NCBI GenBank assembly: GCA_017880865.1
Contig: JADGRL010000017.1
Location: 1 to 51,760 of the forward strand
Reading direction: 5' to 3'
DNA from: Gallionella sp.
Lineage (GTDB): Bacteria > Pseudomonadota > Gammaproteobacteria > Burkholderiales > Gallionellaceae
Length of the DNA: 51,760 nucleotides
Below are positions 41,056-51,130 of this stretch, piece after piece. Numbering within the stretch: the stretch's first letter is position 1; each line of letters begins with the position of its first letter. The notes beneath the pieces were generated by a model that was given only the letters and a program-made list of their open reading frames with translations, was not told where the DNA came from and ran no database searches. Both the position numbers and the translations under genes were made by a program.

Positions 41056-41110
41056 GCATGTAGGTTGGGTTGAGCGCAGCGATACCCAACAAAAAACCAA
41101 AACCGCAGGG
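41056..41110 (+). repeat. Repeat C, left fragment after xseA
   Basis: GTTGGGTTGAGCGCAGCG with ATACCCAAC forms a hairpin 6 nt after the xseA stop, followed by AAAACCGCAGGGGGTAGC. The same two modules in the same order lie in the complement of 8250-8307. The matching right part of that element resumes at about 41508. Confidence 0.6.
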
Positions 41111-41187
41111 GGTAGCACCCGTAACGAGTACACCAAAGGTAGGCAATCCGTTACCAGCCACAGGCTGGACGGAATTGACACCGCCGC

Positions 41188-41505
41188 CATAACCAGCGAC
41201 TTGATTGGTGTTGTTTTCCATTCTAGTCGATTGGCTAGAAGCTTCATCAGACGCTCGCCCTTGCGGGGGTCTTGGCGCTGCCCGACAGCTATAACCATAA
41301 CCAATCACTTGGCGGCTTACTGCCTTAGTGAGATAGTTAGTTGTTTCATCAATGAATTAGCCAGAGTTAACCAATGACTTGGTTGGCGTAGTCTGCCAAC
41401 TTAGTCAGATGGCTATGCAAAGCCGTTTGCTGGGTTATAACCAGACACTTGGTTGTCGTATTTTGACAGCCTAGTGGATTGGCTAGTAGTTTCATCAGTC
41501 ATTTT
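41188..41505 (+). repeat. Repeat A, composite copy between xseA and the outer-membrane fusion gene
   Basis: Modules in order include ATAACCAGCGACTTGATTGG, ATTGGCTAGAAGCTTCATCA, a GC-rich link (41249-41287) shared with 19283-19321, CTATAACCATAACCAATCAC, TTAGTTGTTTCATCAATGA, ACTTGGTTGGCGTAGTCTGC, AACTTAGTCAGATGGCTATG, ATAACCAGACACTTGG and GGATTGGCTAGTAGTTTCAT. It is the longest uninterrupted copy (about 320 bp). The 764 bp gap it sits in has no recognisable gene. Confidence 0.85.
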
Positions 41506-41507
41506 CT

Positions 41508-41610
41508 TGTGCCGTATAAAGAAAGTAATCGGGGTGCGGCCCCGCGACGTTGTTTTGGCATGAGAAGAAAGGTAGCTTGCTGCCGGGCAGCGTGGCTATA
41601 TGGAGCTGAA
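41508..41610 (+). repeat. Repeat C, right fragment
   Basis: AAAGAAAGTAATCGG, then GGTGCGGCCCCGCGACGTTG and TAGCTTGCTGCCGGGC match the complement and modules of the 8165-8262 block. Repeat A lies between this and the left fragment at 41056-41110. Confidence 0.65.
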
Positions 41611-41814
41611 GTCCCAACAGCACACGCAGGCTGGTTATCAGTACTCAGCGCGACAGCCAATAAAATCATTGCAAACATATCTGGTGCTTTTCAATTTGCC
41701 CGGTCAAAATAGCGCCACCTATTACGGTGGGCGCAGGAGTGCAGTATCGTGTCGCGCCAACCGTGAACGATTCACGGATACATTGGAAATTCTGATCTTG
41801 CGGGAGTGATTGCG

Positions 41815-44757
41815 ATGTTGTTTGTTTCCTCCGGGGTAGCCCGGCACATTAAAAAACTGCTCTTGCTGCTGTGTATTTTTTACCTGCCCGCCGCTGTTGC
41901 AAAAACAGACCCGTCATTTTTCTGGATGACGCTGAGTTCGCCGCATTTCTTGATCCATTATCACCAGGGTGAAGAGGCGCTGGCACAGCGTGCGGTCGTG
42001 ATCGCCGAAGAGGTGCATGCCAAGCTGGTGCCGCGCATCAAGTCGCAGCCTCACGAGCGCACCCACATCGTTCTGGTCGATGCGTTCGATGATGCGAACG
42101 GGCAGGCTACGCCGCTCCCCTATAACCGGATCAAGCTCTACATCACCCAGCCGTTCGGCGAATCCATCTTCGGCGAAAGCAACTATGACGACTGGTTGCG
42201 GATGTTGATCACCCACGAATACACGCACATCGTCCATCTGGACATGGTGAATGGCCTGCCTGAAGTGCTGAGCAATATTTTCGGTAACCTGTATTTCCCC
42301 AACCTGCTCCAGCCGGTCTGGCTGATCGAAGGTCTGGCGGTGTATGAAGAAACCGAATTGACCGGCGGTGGCCGCAACCGCTCTCCCGCATCCGATATGG
42401 TGTTGCGCATGGCGGTGCTGGAGAACAACTTCCCGCACATCAGCCACGCGGCGAATTACACCGAAGAGTGGCCTGCCGGGGAAATCCCCTATTTGTTCGG
42501 CGGCAGCTTTACCGGTTTTATCGCCAAAAAATACGGGCGCGAAAAGCTGGCCGATCTGTCGATCGCCTACAGCGGGCGCTGGTGGCCTTTTCTGGTGAAC
42601 GGTACCGCGCGCCATGTGCTGGGCAGCGATTACAGCGAGTTGTGGGACGAATGGAAGCGCGAGCTGTCCAGCCGGTATGAAGCAGATCAACAGAAAGTGG
42701 TGGCTCAAGGCTTGAGTGCATCGCGCGCGCTGACCCCGAATGGATTGAACAAGGGCGGCTATATGAATTTGGCGCCGTCGATTTCCCCGGATGGCAGACA
42801 GATCGCCTATTTTGTCCAGAACGCCGATCAACATTCGGCGATTCACCTGATGAACATCGACGGCAGTGCTGACCGCAAGCTTATCAATAATGCGAATTTT
42901 TCGGCACCGGGAATTGCCTGGCAAACGGATGGCCGGGGTTTCTATTACACCAAAATCGAGATAGTGCATAACACTGATCTTTATCACGACATCTACTATT
43001 ACGATCTTGATCGCCGCCAGGAAACCCGGCTCACAAAATATCTGCGCGCCCGTGATCCAGCACCGTCGTCGGACGGCACCAGTCTGGTATTTGTGACCAA
43101 CCGGCTCGGCAAGACGCGGCTCGCGACGATACCGCTGGCGCCGGATATGTTGACTGAAAAGACCGCGCGTGCAGAAGACATAACCTGGCTGTCCGATGAA
43201 AGCGAGAACCAGTTTGAAACGCCGCGCTTCAGTCCTGATGGACAGAAAATCGCCGTCGGTGTCCGGCAGCCGGACGGATATAAAGACATCTGGATACTGG
43301 ATAGATCGGGCAACAAGCTCGAAGAGCTGATGCACGACCGCGCCATCGACGGCGGCGCGGTGTGGAGCGCGGATGGTCGCAGCATTTATTTTTCTTCCGA
43401 CCGTAGCGGCATATTCAACCTGTATGTGTACGAATTTGACAGCAAACAAATCTCTCAGGTCAGCAACGTGCTCGGCGGCGCTTTCATGCCGTCAGTCACG
43501 CCGGATGGCAGCGCGATTGCATTTGCGAATTACAGTTCACGCGGCTTCGACATACATGTGATGGACAATCAGCCATCTACTCGCAAGGTGATGGACAGCT
43601 ACCGCGATCCTTATCCGGTGATGAAGTATGACGAGAAGAAGGTCGATGCCATGCAGAGCCCTTACAATCCTCTGCCGACTTTGTATCCGCGTTTGTGGTT
43701 ACCCAATTTCGGCTACAGTGCCTATAGCGGTTCGCTGGCCGGTCTGTTTACGTTCGGTGCCGATGCGGTCGAGCGCCACAGCTACACGTTGAGCGCCTTG
43801 TATGGCCCAACGAAACAGCGCACTTGGTACGATTTCAATTACCTCTACGATGGCTGGTTCCCCAGTTTGAAATTACGCGCGCAGGACATCGACATGAGCT
43901 ATGCCAATCTGCTTTCGCAGCAGGTGGGTTTCATTGCACGGAATAGCTACGTTGAGCGTTCCCGGATGCTGGATGTTTCCTTGACCTTTCCGATGCTGGA
44001 GCTTGATCGGCAGCATGCCTTGAGTCTGGGTTATCGGCACAAGAGCGTATCGGGTCTCACACAGATGCCACCGTGGGGCGGCTATGACGGGGCGATCCCG
44101 GCGCAAGGCCGGCAGGTTTCCGGTAGGGTGGAATACCAGTTTAATAATGCCCAAAGATATGGCTATTCGATCAGCCCCGAAGATGGCCGCAACATTGAAC
44201 TGGGCTATGAACAACTCGATAAAAAAATCGGGAGCGATTTCAACCTGAAAAAATACAGCGTCGACTGGCATGAATATATCGACTTCCCCTTCGAGCACCA
44301 TGTCCTGTTGCTGCGCGGCTATGCCGGAAAATCAACCGGCGATGTGGTCCCTCAGCGCGCTTTCCAATTGGGCGGTGTGGGTCCCGGCGACTTGGCCATC
44401 AACGTCAATGACACCAACGTCTATTTGCGCGGTTATCCAGTCAACCAATACCTCGGGCAAAAAGTCGGGCTGGCCAGCATGGAGTACCGCTTCCCGATCC
44501 GGAACATCGAATGGGCGGGCGGTAATACCCCGTTCTTTTTCAAACGCGTGCACGGTGCAGTCTTTGCCGAAGCCGGTAATGCGTGGGACGATGTTTTTAT
44601 GCGCAAAAACTTGAAGAGATCGGTGGGCGCCGAAGCCAGTCTGGACATGACGCTGGGTTATTACCTGCCGACCACGGTGCGCTTCGGGCTATACAAAGCG
44701 CTCGACGACCAGCGCGACAAGATGTTCAGCATCACCATCTGGGCGACGTTGTTTTAA
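41815..44757 (+). CDS. outer-membrane fusion: gluzincin metallopeptidase, PD40 beta-propeller, and beta-barrel
   Basis: A 980-residue secreted protein. Signal peptide about 1-28 (LLLLLCIFYLPAAVA). The first domain has a HEYTH zinc motif (134-138) and a downstream WLIEGLAVYEE with the expected third Glu, a peptidase-MA/gluzincin pattern. About 290-600 contain TolB/PD40 propeller repeats (SISPDGRQIAYF, FSPDGQKIAVG, WSADGRSIYFSSD, VTPDGSAIAF). The C-terminal ~340 residues look like a BamA/D15-type barrel and end in Phe. A GTG at 41806 is in frame, but the GGGAG ribosome site fits ATG 41815. Role inferred: surface protease or secretion factor. Confidence 0.85.
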   Translation: MLFVSSGVARHIKKLLLLLCIFYLPAAVAKTDPSFFWMTLSSPHFLIHYHQGEEALAQRAVVIAEEVHAKLVPRIKSQPHERTHIVLVDAFDDANGQATPLPYNRIKLYITQPFGESIFGESNYDDWLRMLITHEYTHIVHLDMVNGLPEVLSNIFGNLYFPNLLQPVWLIEGLAVYEETELTGGGRNRSPASDMVLRMAVLENNFPHISHAANYTEEWPAGEIPYLFGGSFTGFIAKKYGREKLADLSIAYSGRWWPFLVNGTARHVLGSDYSELWDEWKRELSSRYEADQQKVVAQGLSASRALTPNGLNKGGYMNLAPSISPDGRQIAYFVQNADQHSAIHLMNIDGSADRKLINNANFSAPGIAWQTDGRGFYYTKIEIVHNTDLYHDIYYYDLDRRQETRLTKYLRARDPAPSSDGTSLVFVTNRLGKTRLATIPLAPDMLTEKTARAEDITWLSDESENQFETPRFSPDGQKIAVGVRQPDGYKDIWILDRSGNKLEELMHDRAIDGGAVWSADGRSIYFSSDRSGIFNLYVYEFDSKQISQVSNVLGGAFMPSVTPDGSAIAFANYSSRGFDIHVMDNQPSTRKVMDSYRDPYPVMKYDEKKVDAMQSPYNPLPTLYPRLWLPNFGYSAYSGSLAGLFTFGADAVERHSYTLSALYGPTKQRTWYDFNYLYDGWFPSLKLRAQDIDMSYANLLSQQVGFIARNSYVERSRMLDVSLTFPMLELDRQHALSLGYRHKSVSGLTQMPPWGGYDGAIPAQGRQVSGRVEYQFNNAQRYGYSISPEDGRNIELGYEQLDKKIGSDFNLKKYSVDWHEYIDFPFEHHVLLLRGYAGKSTGDVVPQRAFQLGGVGPGDLAINVNDTNVYLRGYPVNQYLGQKVGLASMEYRFPIRNIEWAGGNTPFFFKRVHGAVFAEAGNAWDDVFMRKNLKRSVGAEASLDMTLGYYLPTTVRFGLYKALDDQRDKMFSITIWATLF

Positions 44758-45045
44758 CCCGGATGGTTTTGCATCATTATCAAAACCAGCTTTGCAAAAT
44801 GGCTGCGGTGTGATGGTATCGGTAACATCCGGTAACCAGATTGCTTTCATTTTTTCTTCATTGTCATATATCATAACTTTTTGTTCTAATCCGCAGCTTA
44901 AAGTGATTTTTAAGCGGGTTTCGAAGAATGGTCTGCTGGTATAAATTTCATTGCGACAGTGCGTTTTTAGGAAATCTGTTCCGTCGTTTAAAATCGGCAC
45001 AGCGAATACCGCAATAGAATAAATCCCTCTTCAAGGAATTCAATA
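44758..45045. other. 288 bp gap without a recognised gene
   Basis: A moderately A/T-rich stretch. The minus-strand frame across it runs into the end of the preceding gene and has no ribosome site, so I treat it as noise. The GTG start of the next gene is preceded by TCAAGGAATT. A promoter probably lies here but is not assignable by eye. Confidence 0.4.
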
Positions 45046-46380
45046 GTGAAAAAATTGTTTTGTATATTAATTGTTGCAATGATGACAACCTTGTTCAGCG
45101 GGTGCAACAACGGGTCACCTGCCGCTCCTCCATCGGCGATGGCGGCCACGGCGGGAGACGGCAGAGTGAAGATCACTTGGACAGCCAGCCCTGGTGTCGA
45201 ATACTGGCTTTTCACTGCAACTGATCCAAGTCTTACAGCCTTCAATGTGTCTGGTTTGCCAAATGCGCATACTTACTACCCGGTTACTTCGCCGTTTTAT
45301 ATGTGTGGTTTGCTTGATAGCGATCAGTATTATTTTGCAGCCAATGGTCGGAGCAATGGCGGACCCGGCGGCACAAGCAGTCCGACAATCAACGCGATTC
45401 CTTATAATGCCGGTACTAACTGGATCGCCAATTCCGCGGCTTTATCCCAAAATTCAATATCCCCAAATCTTAATGGTGTGGGATATACCAGTTTGGCAAC
45501 CTGCTCGAATAATGCAACCAGTGCCACCGGTAGTTTTGCCGCCGTTGGTGCTGGCGGCGCAATCTTCACCAGCAACGACGGGCAGAATTGGAATACTCCT
45601 GCATCTCTACCGCTAGGATTCTCATCTGACCTTTATGCGGTGACTGGCTATGCGGCGAATCTCAACAATCCAACTACTCCAGCACTACGCTGGATAGCCG
45701 TTGGTGCTGGGGGAGCATCGGTGTATAGCACCGATGGTGTCTCCTGGTTTGTTGGGAGAGCTAATTTAGGTAATCCGGCATTACATTCCCTGACTCAAGT
45801 TGCAGGCACATTTTTCGCAGTGGGCGACATGGGATCGATACTCTCGACTACCGATGGGATCACTTGGACGACTCGCACCTCGGGTTCGACCAATAATCTG
45901 CAGGGAGTAACTCATGGCAGCATTTATGTTGCCGTAGGCGACAGTGGCACGATTCTTACAAGTGGCGATGGCAACACTTGGACAGCCCAGGCATTCGGGG
46001 CTCCCAATATTATTCTGCGGAAAGTGACCTCCAACGGAAGCATCATTGTGGCGGTAGGCGACGCTGGCACAATTGTGACCAGCATCAATGGAGGCGCTAC
46101 ATGGACTGCACAAATCCTGCCTGGAACGCCGAATCTGGTTGGTGTCGCAGCTGAGACTCAGTTTATGGCTGGTGCCATTGCAGATCCTCTGTTGGCTAAT
46201 GTCATTCCAAGCGCTCAGTTTGTGGTTGTCGATAGCACCGGCCATGCCTACACCAGCGTGAACGGCATCACTTGGTCGACTGCAATCGTCACAGGCACAC
46301 CCAGCCTGAATGCTTTGGTCAGCAGCGGTTTTGGATATGTCGCCGCAGGAAACGTCGGTGCTACTGCATATGCCTTCTGA
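45046..46380 (+). CDS. lipoprotein with YCF48/BNR-type beta-propeller repeats
   Basis: A 444-residue lipoprotein. Lipobox LFSGC (Cys20) follows a signal of about 19 residues; start GTG at 45046 after AAGGA. A fibronectin-like segment (about 30-110, RVKITWTASPGVEYWLF) precedes at least six propeller repeats of the form xxVAVGDxGTIxTSxDGxTW (FAAVGAGGAIFTSNDGQNW, FFAVGDMGSILSTTDGITW, YVAVGDSGTILTSGDGNTW, IVAVGDAGTIVTSINGGATW). These resemble the YCF48/HCF136 fold. Function unknown; probably a surface scaffold. It is 288 bp after the barrel fusion gene and on the same strand. Confidence 0.85.
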   Translation: MKKLFCILIVAMMTTLFSGCNNGSPAAPPSAMAATAGDGRVKITWTASPGVEYWLFTATDPSLTAFNVSGLPNAHTYYPVTSPFYMCGLLDSDQYYFAANGRSNGGPGGTSSPTINAIPYNAGTNWIANSAALSQNSISPNLNGVGYTSLATCSNNATSATGSFAAVGAGGAIFTSNDGQNWNTPASLPLGFSSDLYAVTGYAANLNNPTTPALRWIAVGAGGASVYSTDGVSWFVGRANLGNPALHSLTQVAGTFFAVGDMGSILSTTDGITWTTRTSGSTNNLQGVTHGSIYVAVGDSGTILTSGDGNTWTAQAFGAPNIILRKVTSNGSIIVAVGDAGTIVTSINGGATWTAQILPGTPNLVGVAAETQFMAGAIADPLLANVIPSAQFVVVDSTGHAYTSVNGITWSTAIVTGTPSLNALVSSGFGYVAAGNVGATAYAF

Positions 46381-46585
46381 AATCGACAGTGGACTGTCAG
46401 CGCGACCAATTTGAGTGCTATTGCGCGCCAATAGGATGACCGTCCATTTTTTGCACATTCCTGTTATTCACCAGTGGCAGCTTTGGAGGAGGATGCTGGG
46501 TGTGGTCGCCCCCATTACTGCGTGCCCGGACGGGGCTCCGGCACAGCAGGTCACCCTCGGCCAACTTCCCGGCCAACTTTTTGGA

Positions 46586-46614
46586 TTGATGCTCCCCCTC
46601 CAATCGGCTATAAT
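46586..46614 (+). promoter_or_regulatory. predicted sigma70 promoter of carAB
   Basis: TTGATG (46586-46591) and consensus TATAAT (46609-46614) are separated by the ideal 17 nt. The transcript would begin near 46621, leaving a leader of about 83 nt before the carA start. The 200 bp before it (46381-46585) has no gene that I recognise. Confidence 0.75.
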
Positions 46615-46627
46615 GCGCGTCAATCCA

Positions 46628-46658
46628 AAGCGGGATGAACACATTGTTCGTCCCGCTT
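46628..46658 (+). promoter_or_regulatory. stem-loop in the carA leader
   Basis: AAGCGGGATGAAC pairs with GTTCGTCCCGCTT (13 bp, one G-T pair) around a 5 nt loop, starting only about 7 nt after the predicted transcript start. CTTTAT follows; a run of seven T lies 26 nt further on, before the ribosome site. It may act as an attenuator or stabilise the 5' end. Confidence 0.6.
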
Positions 46659-46703
46659 CTTTATGTCATCTGAGCTATCAGTCTTTTTTTGGGGAGTCAT
46701 CCG

Positions 46704-47831
46704 GTGTCGCTAACGAACCCTGCCATTCTTGTGCTTGCCGATGGGACGGTGTTTCGGGGCGTTGCTATCGGGGCTTCCGGCAGCAGTGTCGGCGAAGTGG
46801 TGTTTAATACCGCAATGACCGGCTATCAGGAAATCCTCACCGACCCTTCTTATTGCAAGCAGATCGTCACGCTGACCTGTCCGCACATCGGCAACGTCGG
46901 GGTGAATACCGAGGACGCGGAATCGCGCCAGGTGTTTGCCAGCGGATTGATCATTCGCGATCTTTCGATGACGGTGAGCAACTGGCGCAAAACGCAATCG
47001 CTGCCGGACTATCTCAAGGCCAACAACGTCGTGGCCATTTCGGGAATCGACACGCGCAAGCTGACGCGCATTTTGCGCTCCAAGGGGGCGCAGAACGGCT
47101 GCATCGCGACCGGCACGGATGAGGCGGCGGCACTGGTTGCTGCGCGCGGTTTTACCGGGCTGGTCGGCATGGATCTGGCACGGGAAGTCAGCTGCGCGCA
47201 ATCCTACTCGTGGACGCAGCGCGAATGGGAGTTGGGCGTGGGCTATCCGGAGGCGGAGCAAACGAAATTCCATGTGGTGGCTTACGACTTCGGCGTGAAG
47301 CGCAATATCCTACGTATGCTGGCCGAGCGCGGCTGCCGCATCACCGTGGTGCCCGCGCAGACCACCGCTGCGGCGGTGCTGGCGATGGAGCCGGATGGGA
47401 TATTTCTGTCCAACGGCCCCGGCGATCCTGAGCCGTGCGATTACGCGATTGCGGCAACCCAACAATTTTTAGCGGCGGGCGTGCCGCTGTTCGGCATCTG
47501 TCTCGGGCAGCAGATCATGGGGTTGGCTGTGGGCGCCAAGACGATGAAGATGAAGTTCGGACATCGCGGCGCGAACCATCCGGTGCAGGATCTGGATACC
47601 CGTCACGTGATGATCACCAGCCAGAACCACGGCTTTGCGGTGGATGCGGCGACGCTACCCAAAAACGCGCGTGTCACCCACGTGTCGCTGTTCGATGGCA
47701 CGCTGCAGGGTTTTGAGCTGACCGACAAGCCCGCGTTCTGCTTCCAGGGGCATCCGGAGGCGAGCCCCGGTCCGCACGACGTGGATTATTTGTTCGACAA
47801 GTTTGTTGGATTGATGGAGAAAAGTCGCTAG
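46704..47831 (+). CDS. carA: carbamoyl-phosphate synthase small subunit
   Basis: A 375-residue glutaminase subunit that feeds ammonia to CarB for arginine and pyrimidine synthesis. The class I amidotransferase triad is visible: [13 protein letters not shown] (Cys) and [13 protein letters not shown] (His, Glu). The start is GTG 46704, preceded at 7 nt by GGGGAG; the upstream TTG at 46689 lies before the ribosome site and is unlikely. The last codons (Lys-Ser-Arg-stop) lie in an AGTCGCTAG repeat. carB follows after 62 nt. Confidence 0.98.
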   Translation: MSLTNPAILVLADGTVFRGVAIGASGSSVGEVVFNTAMTGYQEILTDPSYCKQIVTLTCPHIGNVGVNTEDAESRQVFASGLIIRDLSMTVSNWRKTQSLPDYLKANNVVAISGIDTRKLTRILRSKGAQNGCIATGTDEAAALVAARGFTGLVGMDLAREVSCAQSYSWTQREWELGVGYPEAEQTKFHVVAYDFGVKRNILRMLAERGCRITVVPAQTTAAAVLAMEPDGIFLSNGPGDPEPCDYAIAATQQFLAAGVPLFGICLGQQIMGLAVGAKTMKMKFGHRGANHPVQDLDTRHVMITSQNHGFAVDAATLPKNARVTHVSLFDGTLQGFELTDKPAFCFQGHPEASPGPHDVDYLFDKFVGLMEKSR

Positions 47832-47871
47832 TTATTTAGTCGATGTAGTCGCTTCGCGGCTTTAACTAACG
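47824..47871. repeat. AGTCGCTAGTTA inverted repeat between carA and carB
   Basis: AGTCGCTAGTTA (47824-47835), which contains the carA stop, pairs with TAACTAACGACT (about 47862-47873) with one mismatch; a small AGTCGC/GCGGCT hairpin lies inside. The arms match the kdsB/adk hairpin at 36166-36215. Confidence 0.65.
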
Positions 47872-47893
47872 ACTAGTCTCATGACTAAAAAAT

Positions 47894-50800
47894 ATGCCAA
47901 AACGTACCGACATTAAAAGCATCCTGATCATCGGCGCCGGCCCTATCGTCATCGGGCAGGCGTGCGAGTTCGACTATTCCGGTGCACAGGCCTGCAAGGC
48001 GCTGCGCGAAGAAGGCTATCGCGTGATTCTGGTGAACTCGAATCCGGCCACGATCATGACCGATCCGGACATGGCGGATGCGACCTACATCGAGCCGATC
48101 ACCTGGAAGATGGTGGAAAAGATCATCGCCAAAGAGCGCCCGGACGCGATCTTGCCGACGATGGGCGGGCAGACCGCGCTGAACTGTGCGCTGGATCTGG
48201 CTAAACACGGCGTACTGGAAAAATACAATGTCGAGATGATCGGCGCGTCGCGCGAGGCCATCGACATGGCGGAAGACCGCGAGAAGTTCAAGCAGGCGAT
48301 GACGCGCATCGGCCTGGCCTCCGCCCGTTCGGCGATCGCCCACAGCATGGAAGAGGCGTTGCAGGTTCAGCAGGTGATGGGCTTTCCGACCGTGATCCGT
48401 CCGTCCTTCACGATGGGCGGTTCCGGCGGCGGCATCGCTTACAACCGCGAAGAGTTCATGGAAATTTGCGAGCGCGGGCTGGAAGCTTCGCCAACGCGCG
48501 AGCTGCTGATCGAAGAGTCCTTGCTCGGCTGGAAAGAATTCGAGATGGAAGTGGTGCGTGACCGCAATGACAATTGCATCATCATCTGCTCGATCGAGAA
48601 CCTCGACCCGATGGGCGTGCACACCGGCGACTCGATCACGGTTGCCCCGGCGCAGACGCTGACCGACAAGGAATATCAGATCATGCGCGATGCATCGATC
48701 GCGGTGTTGCGCGAGATCGGCGTCGAGACCGGCGGCTCCAACGTGCAGTTCTCGATCAACCCGGATGACGGGCGCATGGTGGTGATCGAGATGAATCCGC
48801 GCGTATCGCGCTCATCCGCACTGGCCTCCAAGGCGACCGGCTTCCCGATTGCCAAGGTGGCGGCCAAGCTGGCGGTGGGTTACACGCTGGACGAGCTGAA
48901 GAACGACATCACCGGCGGTGCGACCCCGGCCTCGTTCGAGCCTTCGATCGATTACGTGGTGACCAAAATCCCGCGCTTCGCATTTGAGAAATTTCCGCAA
49001 GCCAATGACCGCCTGACCACGCAAATGAAATCGGTCGGCGAGGTGATGGCGATCGGCCGCACTTTTCAGGAGTCGTTCCAGAAAGCGTTGCGCGGTCTGG
49101 AAGTCGGCGTGCACGGCCTGGACGAAAAATATACCGAACGTGAAGCAATTTCCGCCGAACTCGGCAGTCCCGGACCGGATCGCATCTGGGCGGTGGGCGA
49201 TGCGTTCCGCATTGGGATGAGCGTGGACGAAGTATTCGCGTTGAGCAAAATTGATCCGTGGTTTTTGGTGCAAATCGAAGACCTGATACTTCAGGAAAAA
49301 TCCCTGACTGGCCGCACGTTGGAAAGCCTGAGCAAGGATGAATTGCGCACGATGAAACGCAGCGGTTTTGCCGATGCGCGTCTGGCAAAGTTGCTGGGTA
49401 CCGACAATGCCGCCATGCGCGCCTATCGTCATGCGCTGGGCGTGCGTCCTGTGTTCAAGCGCGTGGATACCTGTGCGGCCGAGTTTTCTACCGACACCGC
49501 CTATATGTATTCCACCTACGAGGAGGAATGCGAGGCTGCGCCCACCAACAACAAGAAGATCATGGTGCTGGGCGGCGGGCCGAATCGTATCGGGCAGGGC
49601 ATCGAGTTCGATTACTGCTGCGTGCATGCCGCGCTGGCGATGCGCGAAGACGGTTATGAAACCATCATGGTCAACTGTAATCCTGAAACTGTGTCCACCG
49701 ACTACGATACCTCGGACCGTTTGTATTTCGAGCCGCTGACGCTCGAAGACGTGCTGGAAGTGGTGGCGGTGGAAAAACCGATCGGCGTGATCGTGCAGTA
49801 CGGCGGCCAGACCCCGCTCAGTCTGGCGCACGGGCTGGAAAAGAATGGCGTGCCTATCATTGGCACCTCGCCGGATATGATCGACTGCGCGGAAGATCGC
49901 GCGCGCTTCCAGAAAATGTTACACCAACTGAATTTGAAACAACCGCCTAACCGCACTGCGCGCACCGTGGAAGATGGCCTCGATGGAGCCGCCGAAATCG
50001 GCTATCCGCTGGTGATGCGGCCTTCCAATGTGCTGGGCGGTCGGGCGATGGAAATCATTCATGCTCAGGTTGATCTGGAACGCTACATGCGCGATGCCGA
50101 GGAGATGTCCAAGACATACCCTGAGCGCATGCCGATTTTGCTGGATCGCTTTCTGGATGATGCGATCGAAGTGGACGTGGATGCGGTATCCGACGGCAAG
50201 GACGTGATTATCGGCGGCATCATGGAACACATCGAGCAAGCCGGTGTGCATTCCGGTGACTCGGCGTGTTCGCTGCCGCCGTTCAGTTTGTCGAAGGCCT
50301 TGCAGGACGAGCTGCGCCGCCAGACCGTGGCGATGGCCAAAGCTCTAAACGTAGTCGGATTAATGAACGTGCAATTCGCGATACAGCGCGACACGGTGTA
50401 TGTGCTGGAAGTGAATCCGCGCGCCTCGCGCACCGTGCCATTCGTGTCCAAGGCAACCGGTGTGCCGCTGGCGAAGATTGCGGCGCGTTGCATGGCCGGA
50501 CAAAGCCTGGCGCAGCAGGGCGTCACAAAGGAAGTGATTCCGCCTTATTACTCGGTCAAAGAAGCGGTGTTCCCGTTCATCAAGTTTCCCGGCGTGGATA
50601 CGATCCTCGGGCCGGAAATGAAATCCACCGGCGAGGTGATGGGCGTGGGCGATACTTTCGCCGAAGCCTTCGTCAAGTCGCAACTGGCGGCCAGTGTGAA
50701 GCTGCCGAAAGAGGGTAAAGTATTTATCAGTGTGCGCGGGGCGGATAAATCAGGCGTGGTGGAAATCGCCCGTTCGCTGGTACAGCTGGGCTTCAGCTTG

Positions 50801-51130
50801 CTGGCCACGCGCGGCACGGCGGCGGTGATTAACGCTGCGGACGTTGCGGTGGAAGTGGTGAACAAAGTCGCCGAGGGTCGTCCGCATATCGTGGACATGA
50901 TCAAAAACGGCGAAGTCAGCCTGATCATCAACACCGTGGACAGCAAGCCTTCGGTAATGCGCGATTCTTATTCCATCCGGCATGCCGCGTTGCAAGGACG
51001 GGTCACGTATTACACGACACTGGCCGGTGCTCGCGCCGCCTGTGTCGGGATGCAGCATCTGACCGCGTTACGCGTTTATGATTTGCAGAGTCAACACCAA
51101 CGGCTAACAACAAAGAAAGTTCCAGCATGA
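47894..51130 (+). CDS. carB: carbamoyl-phosphate synthase large subunit
   Basis: A 1078-residue synthetase that makes carbamoyl phosphate from bicarbonate, ammonia and two ATP. Two homologous ATP-grasp halves are seen, each opening with an [11 protein letters not shown] / [11 protein letters not shown] block and containing the [16 protein letters not shown] and [16 protein letters not shown] signatures. The C-terminal ~130 residues form the MGS-like regulatory domain ([19 protein letters not shown]), where UMP and ornithine act in homologues. It overlaps greA by 4 nt (ATGA). Confidence 0.99.
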   Translation: MPKRTDIKSILIIGAGPIVIGQACEFDYSGAQACKALREEGYRVILVNSNPATIMTDPDMADATYIEPITWKMVEKIIAKERPDAILPTMGGQTALNCALDLAKHGVLEKYNVEMIGASREAIDMAEDREKFKQAMTRIGLASARSAIAHSMEEALQVQQVMGFPTVIRPSFTMGGSGGGIAYNREEFMEICERGLEASPTRELLIEESLLGWKEFEMEVVRDRNDNCIIICSIENLDPMGVHTGDSITVAPAQTLTDKEYQIMRDASIAVLREIGVETGGSNVQFSINPDDGRMVVIEMNPRVSRSSALASKATGFPIAKVAAKLAVGYTLDELKNDITGGATPASFEPSIDYVVTKIPRFAFEKFPQANDRLTTQMKSVGEVMAIGRTFQESFQKALRGLEVGVHGLDEKYTEREAISAELGSPGPDRIWAVGDAFRIGMSVDEVFALSKIDPWFLVQIEDLILQEKSLTGRTLESLSKDELRTMKRSGFADARLAKLLGTDNAAMRAYRHALGVRPVFKRVDTCAAEFSTDTAYMYSTYEEECEAAPTNNKKIMVLGGGPNRIGQGIEFDYCCVHAALAMREDGYETIMVNCNPETVSTDYDTSDRLYFEPLTLEDVLEVVAVEKPIGVIVQYGGQTPLSLAHGLEKNGVPIIGTSPDMIDCAEDRARFQKMLHQLNLKQPPNRTARTVEDGLDGAAEIGYPLVMRPSNVLGGRAMEIIHAQVDLERYMRDAEEMSKTYPERMPILLDRFLDDAIEVDVDAVSDGKDVIIGGIMEHIEQAGVHSGDSACSLPPFSLSKALQDELRRQTVAMAKALNVVGLMNVQFAIQRDTVYVLEVNPRASRTVPFVSKATGVPLAKIAARCMAGQSLAQQGVTKEVIPPYYSVKEAVFPFIKFPGVDTILGPEMKSTGEVMGVGDTFAEAFVKSQLAASVKLPKEGKVFISVRGADKSGVVEIARSLVQLGFSLLATRGTAAVINAADVAVEVVNKVAEGRPHIVDMIKNGEVSLIINTVDSKPSVMRDSYSIRHAALQGRVTYYTTLAGARAACVGMQHLTALRVYDLQSQHQRLTTKKVPA

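Noticed and set aside
41914..43449. 511-codon open frame on the minus strand opposite the outer-membrane fusion gene
   Set aside because: Antisense to a gene with clear domains and signal peptide; no ribosome site; shadow-type composition.
44689..45000. 103-codon minus-strand frame after the outer-membrane fusion gene
   Set aside because: It overlaps the 3' end of that gene, has no ribosome site, and its N-terminal part lies in A/T-rich spacer.
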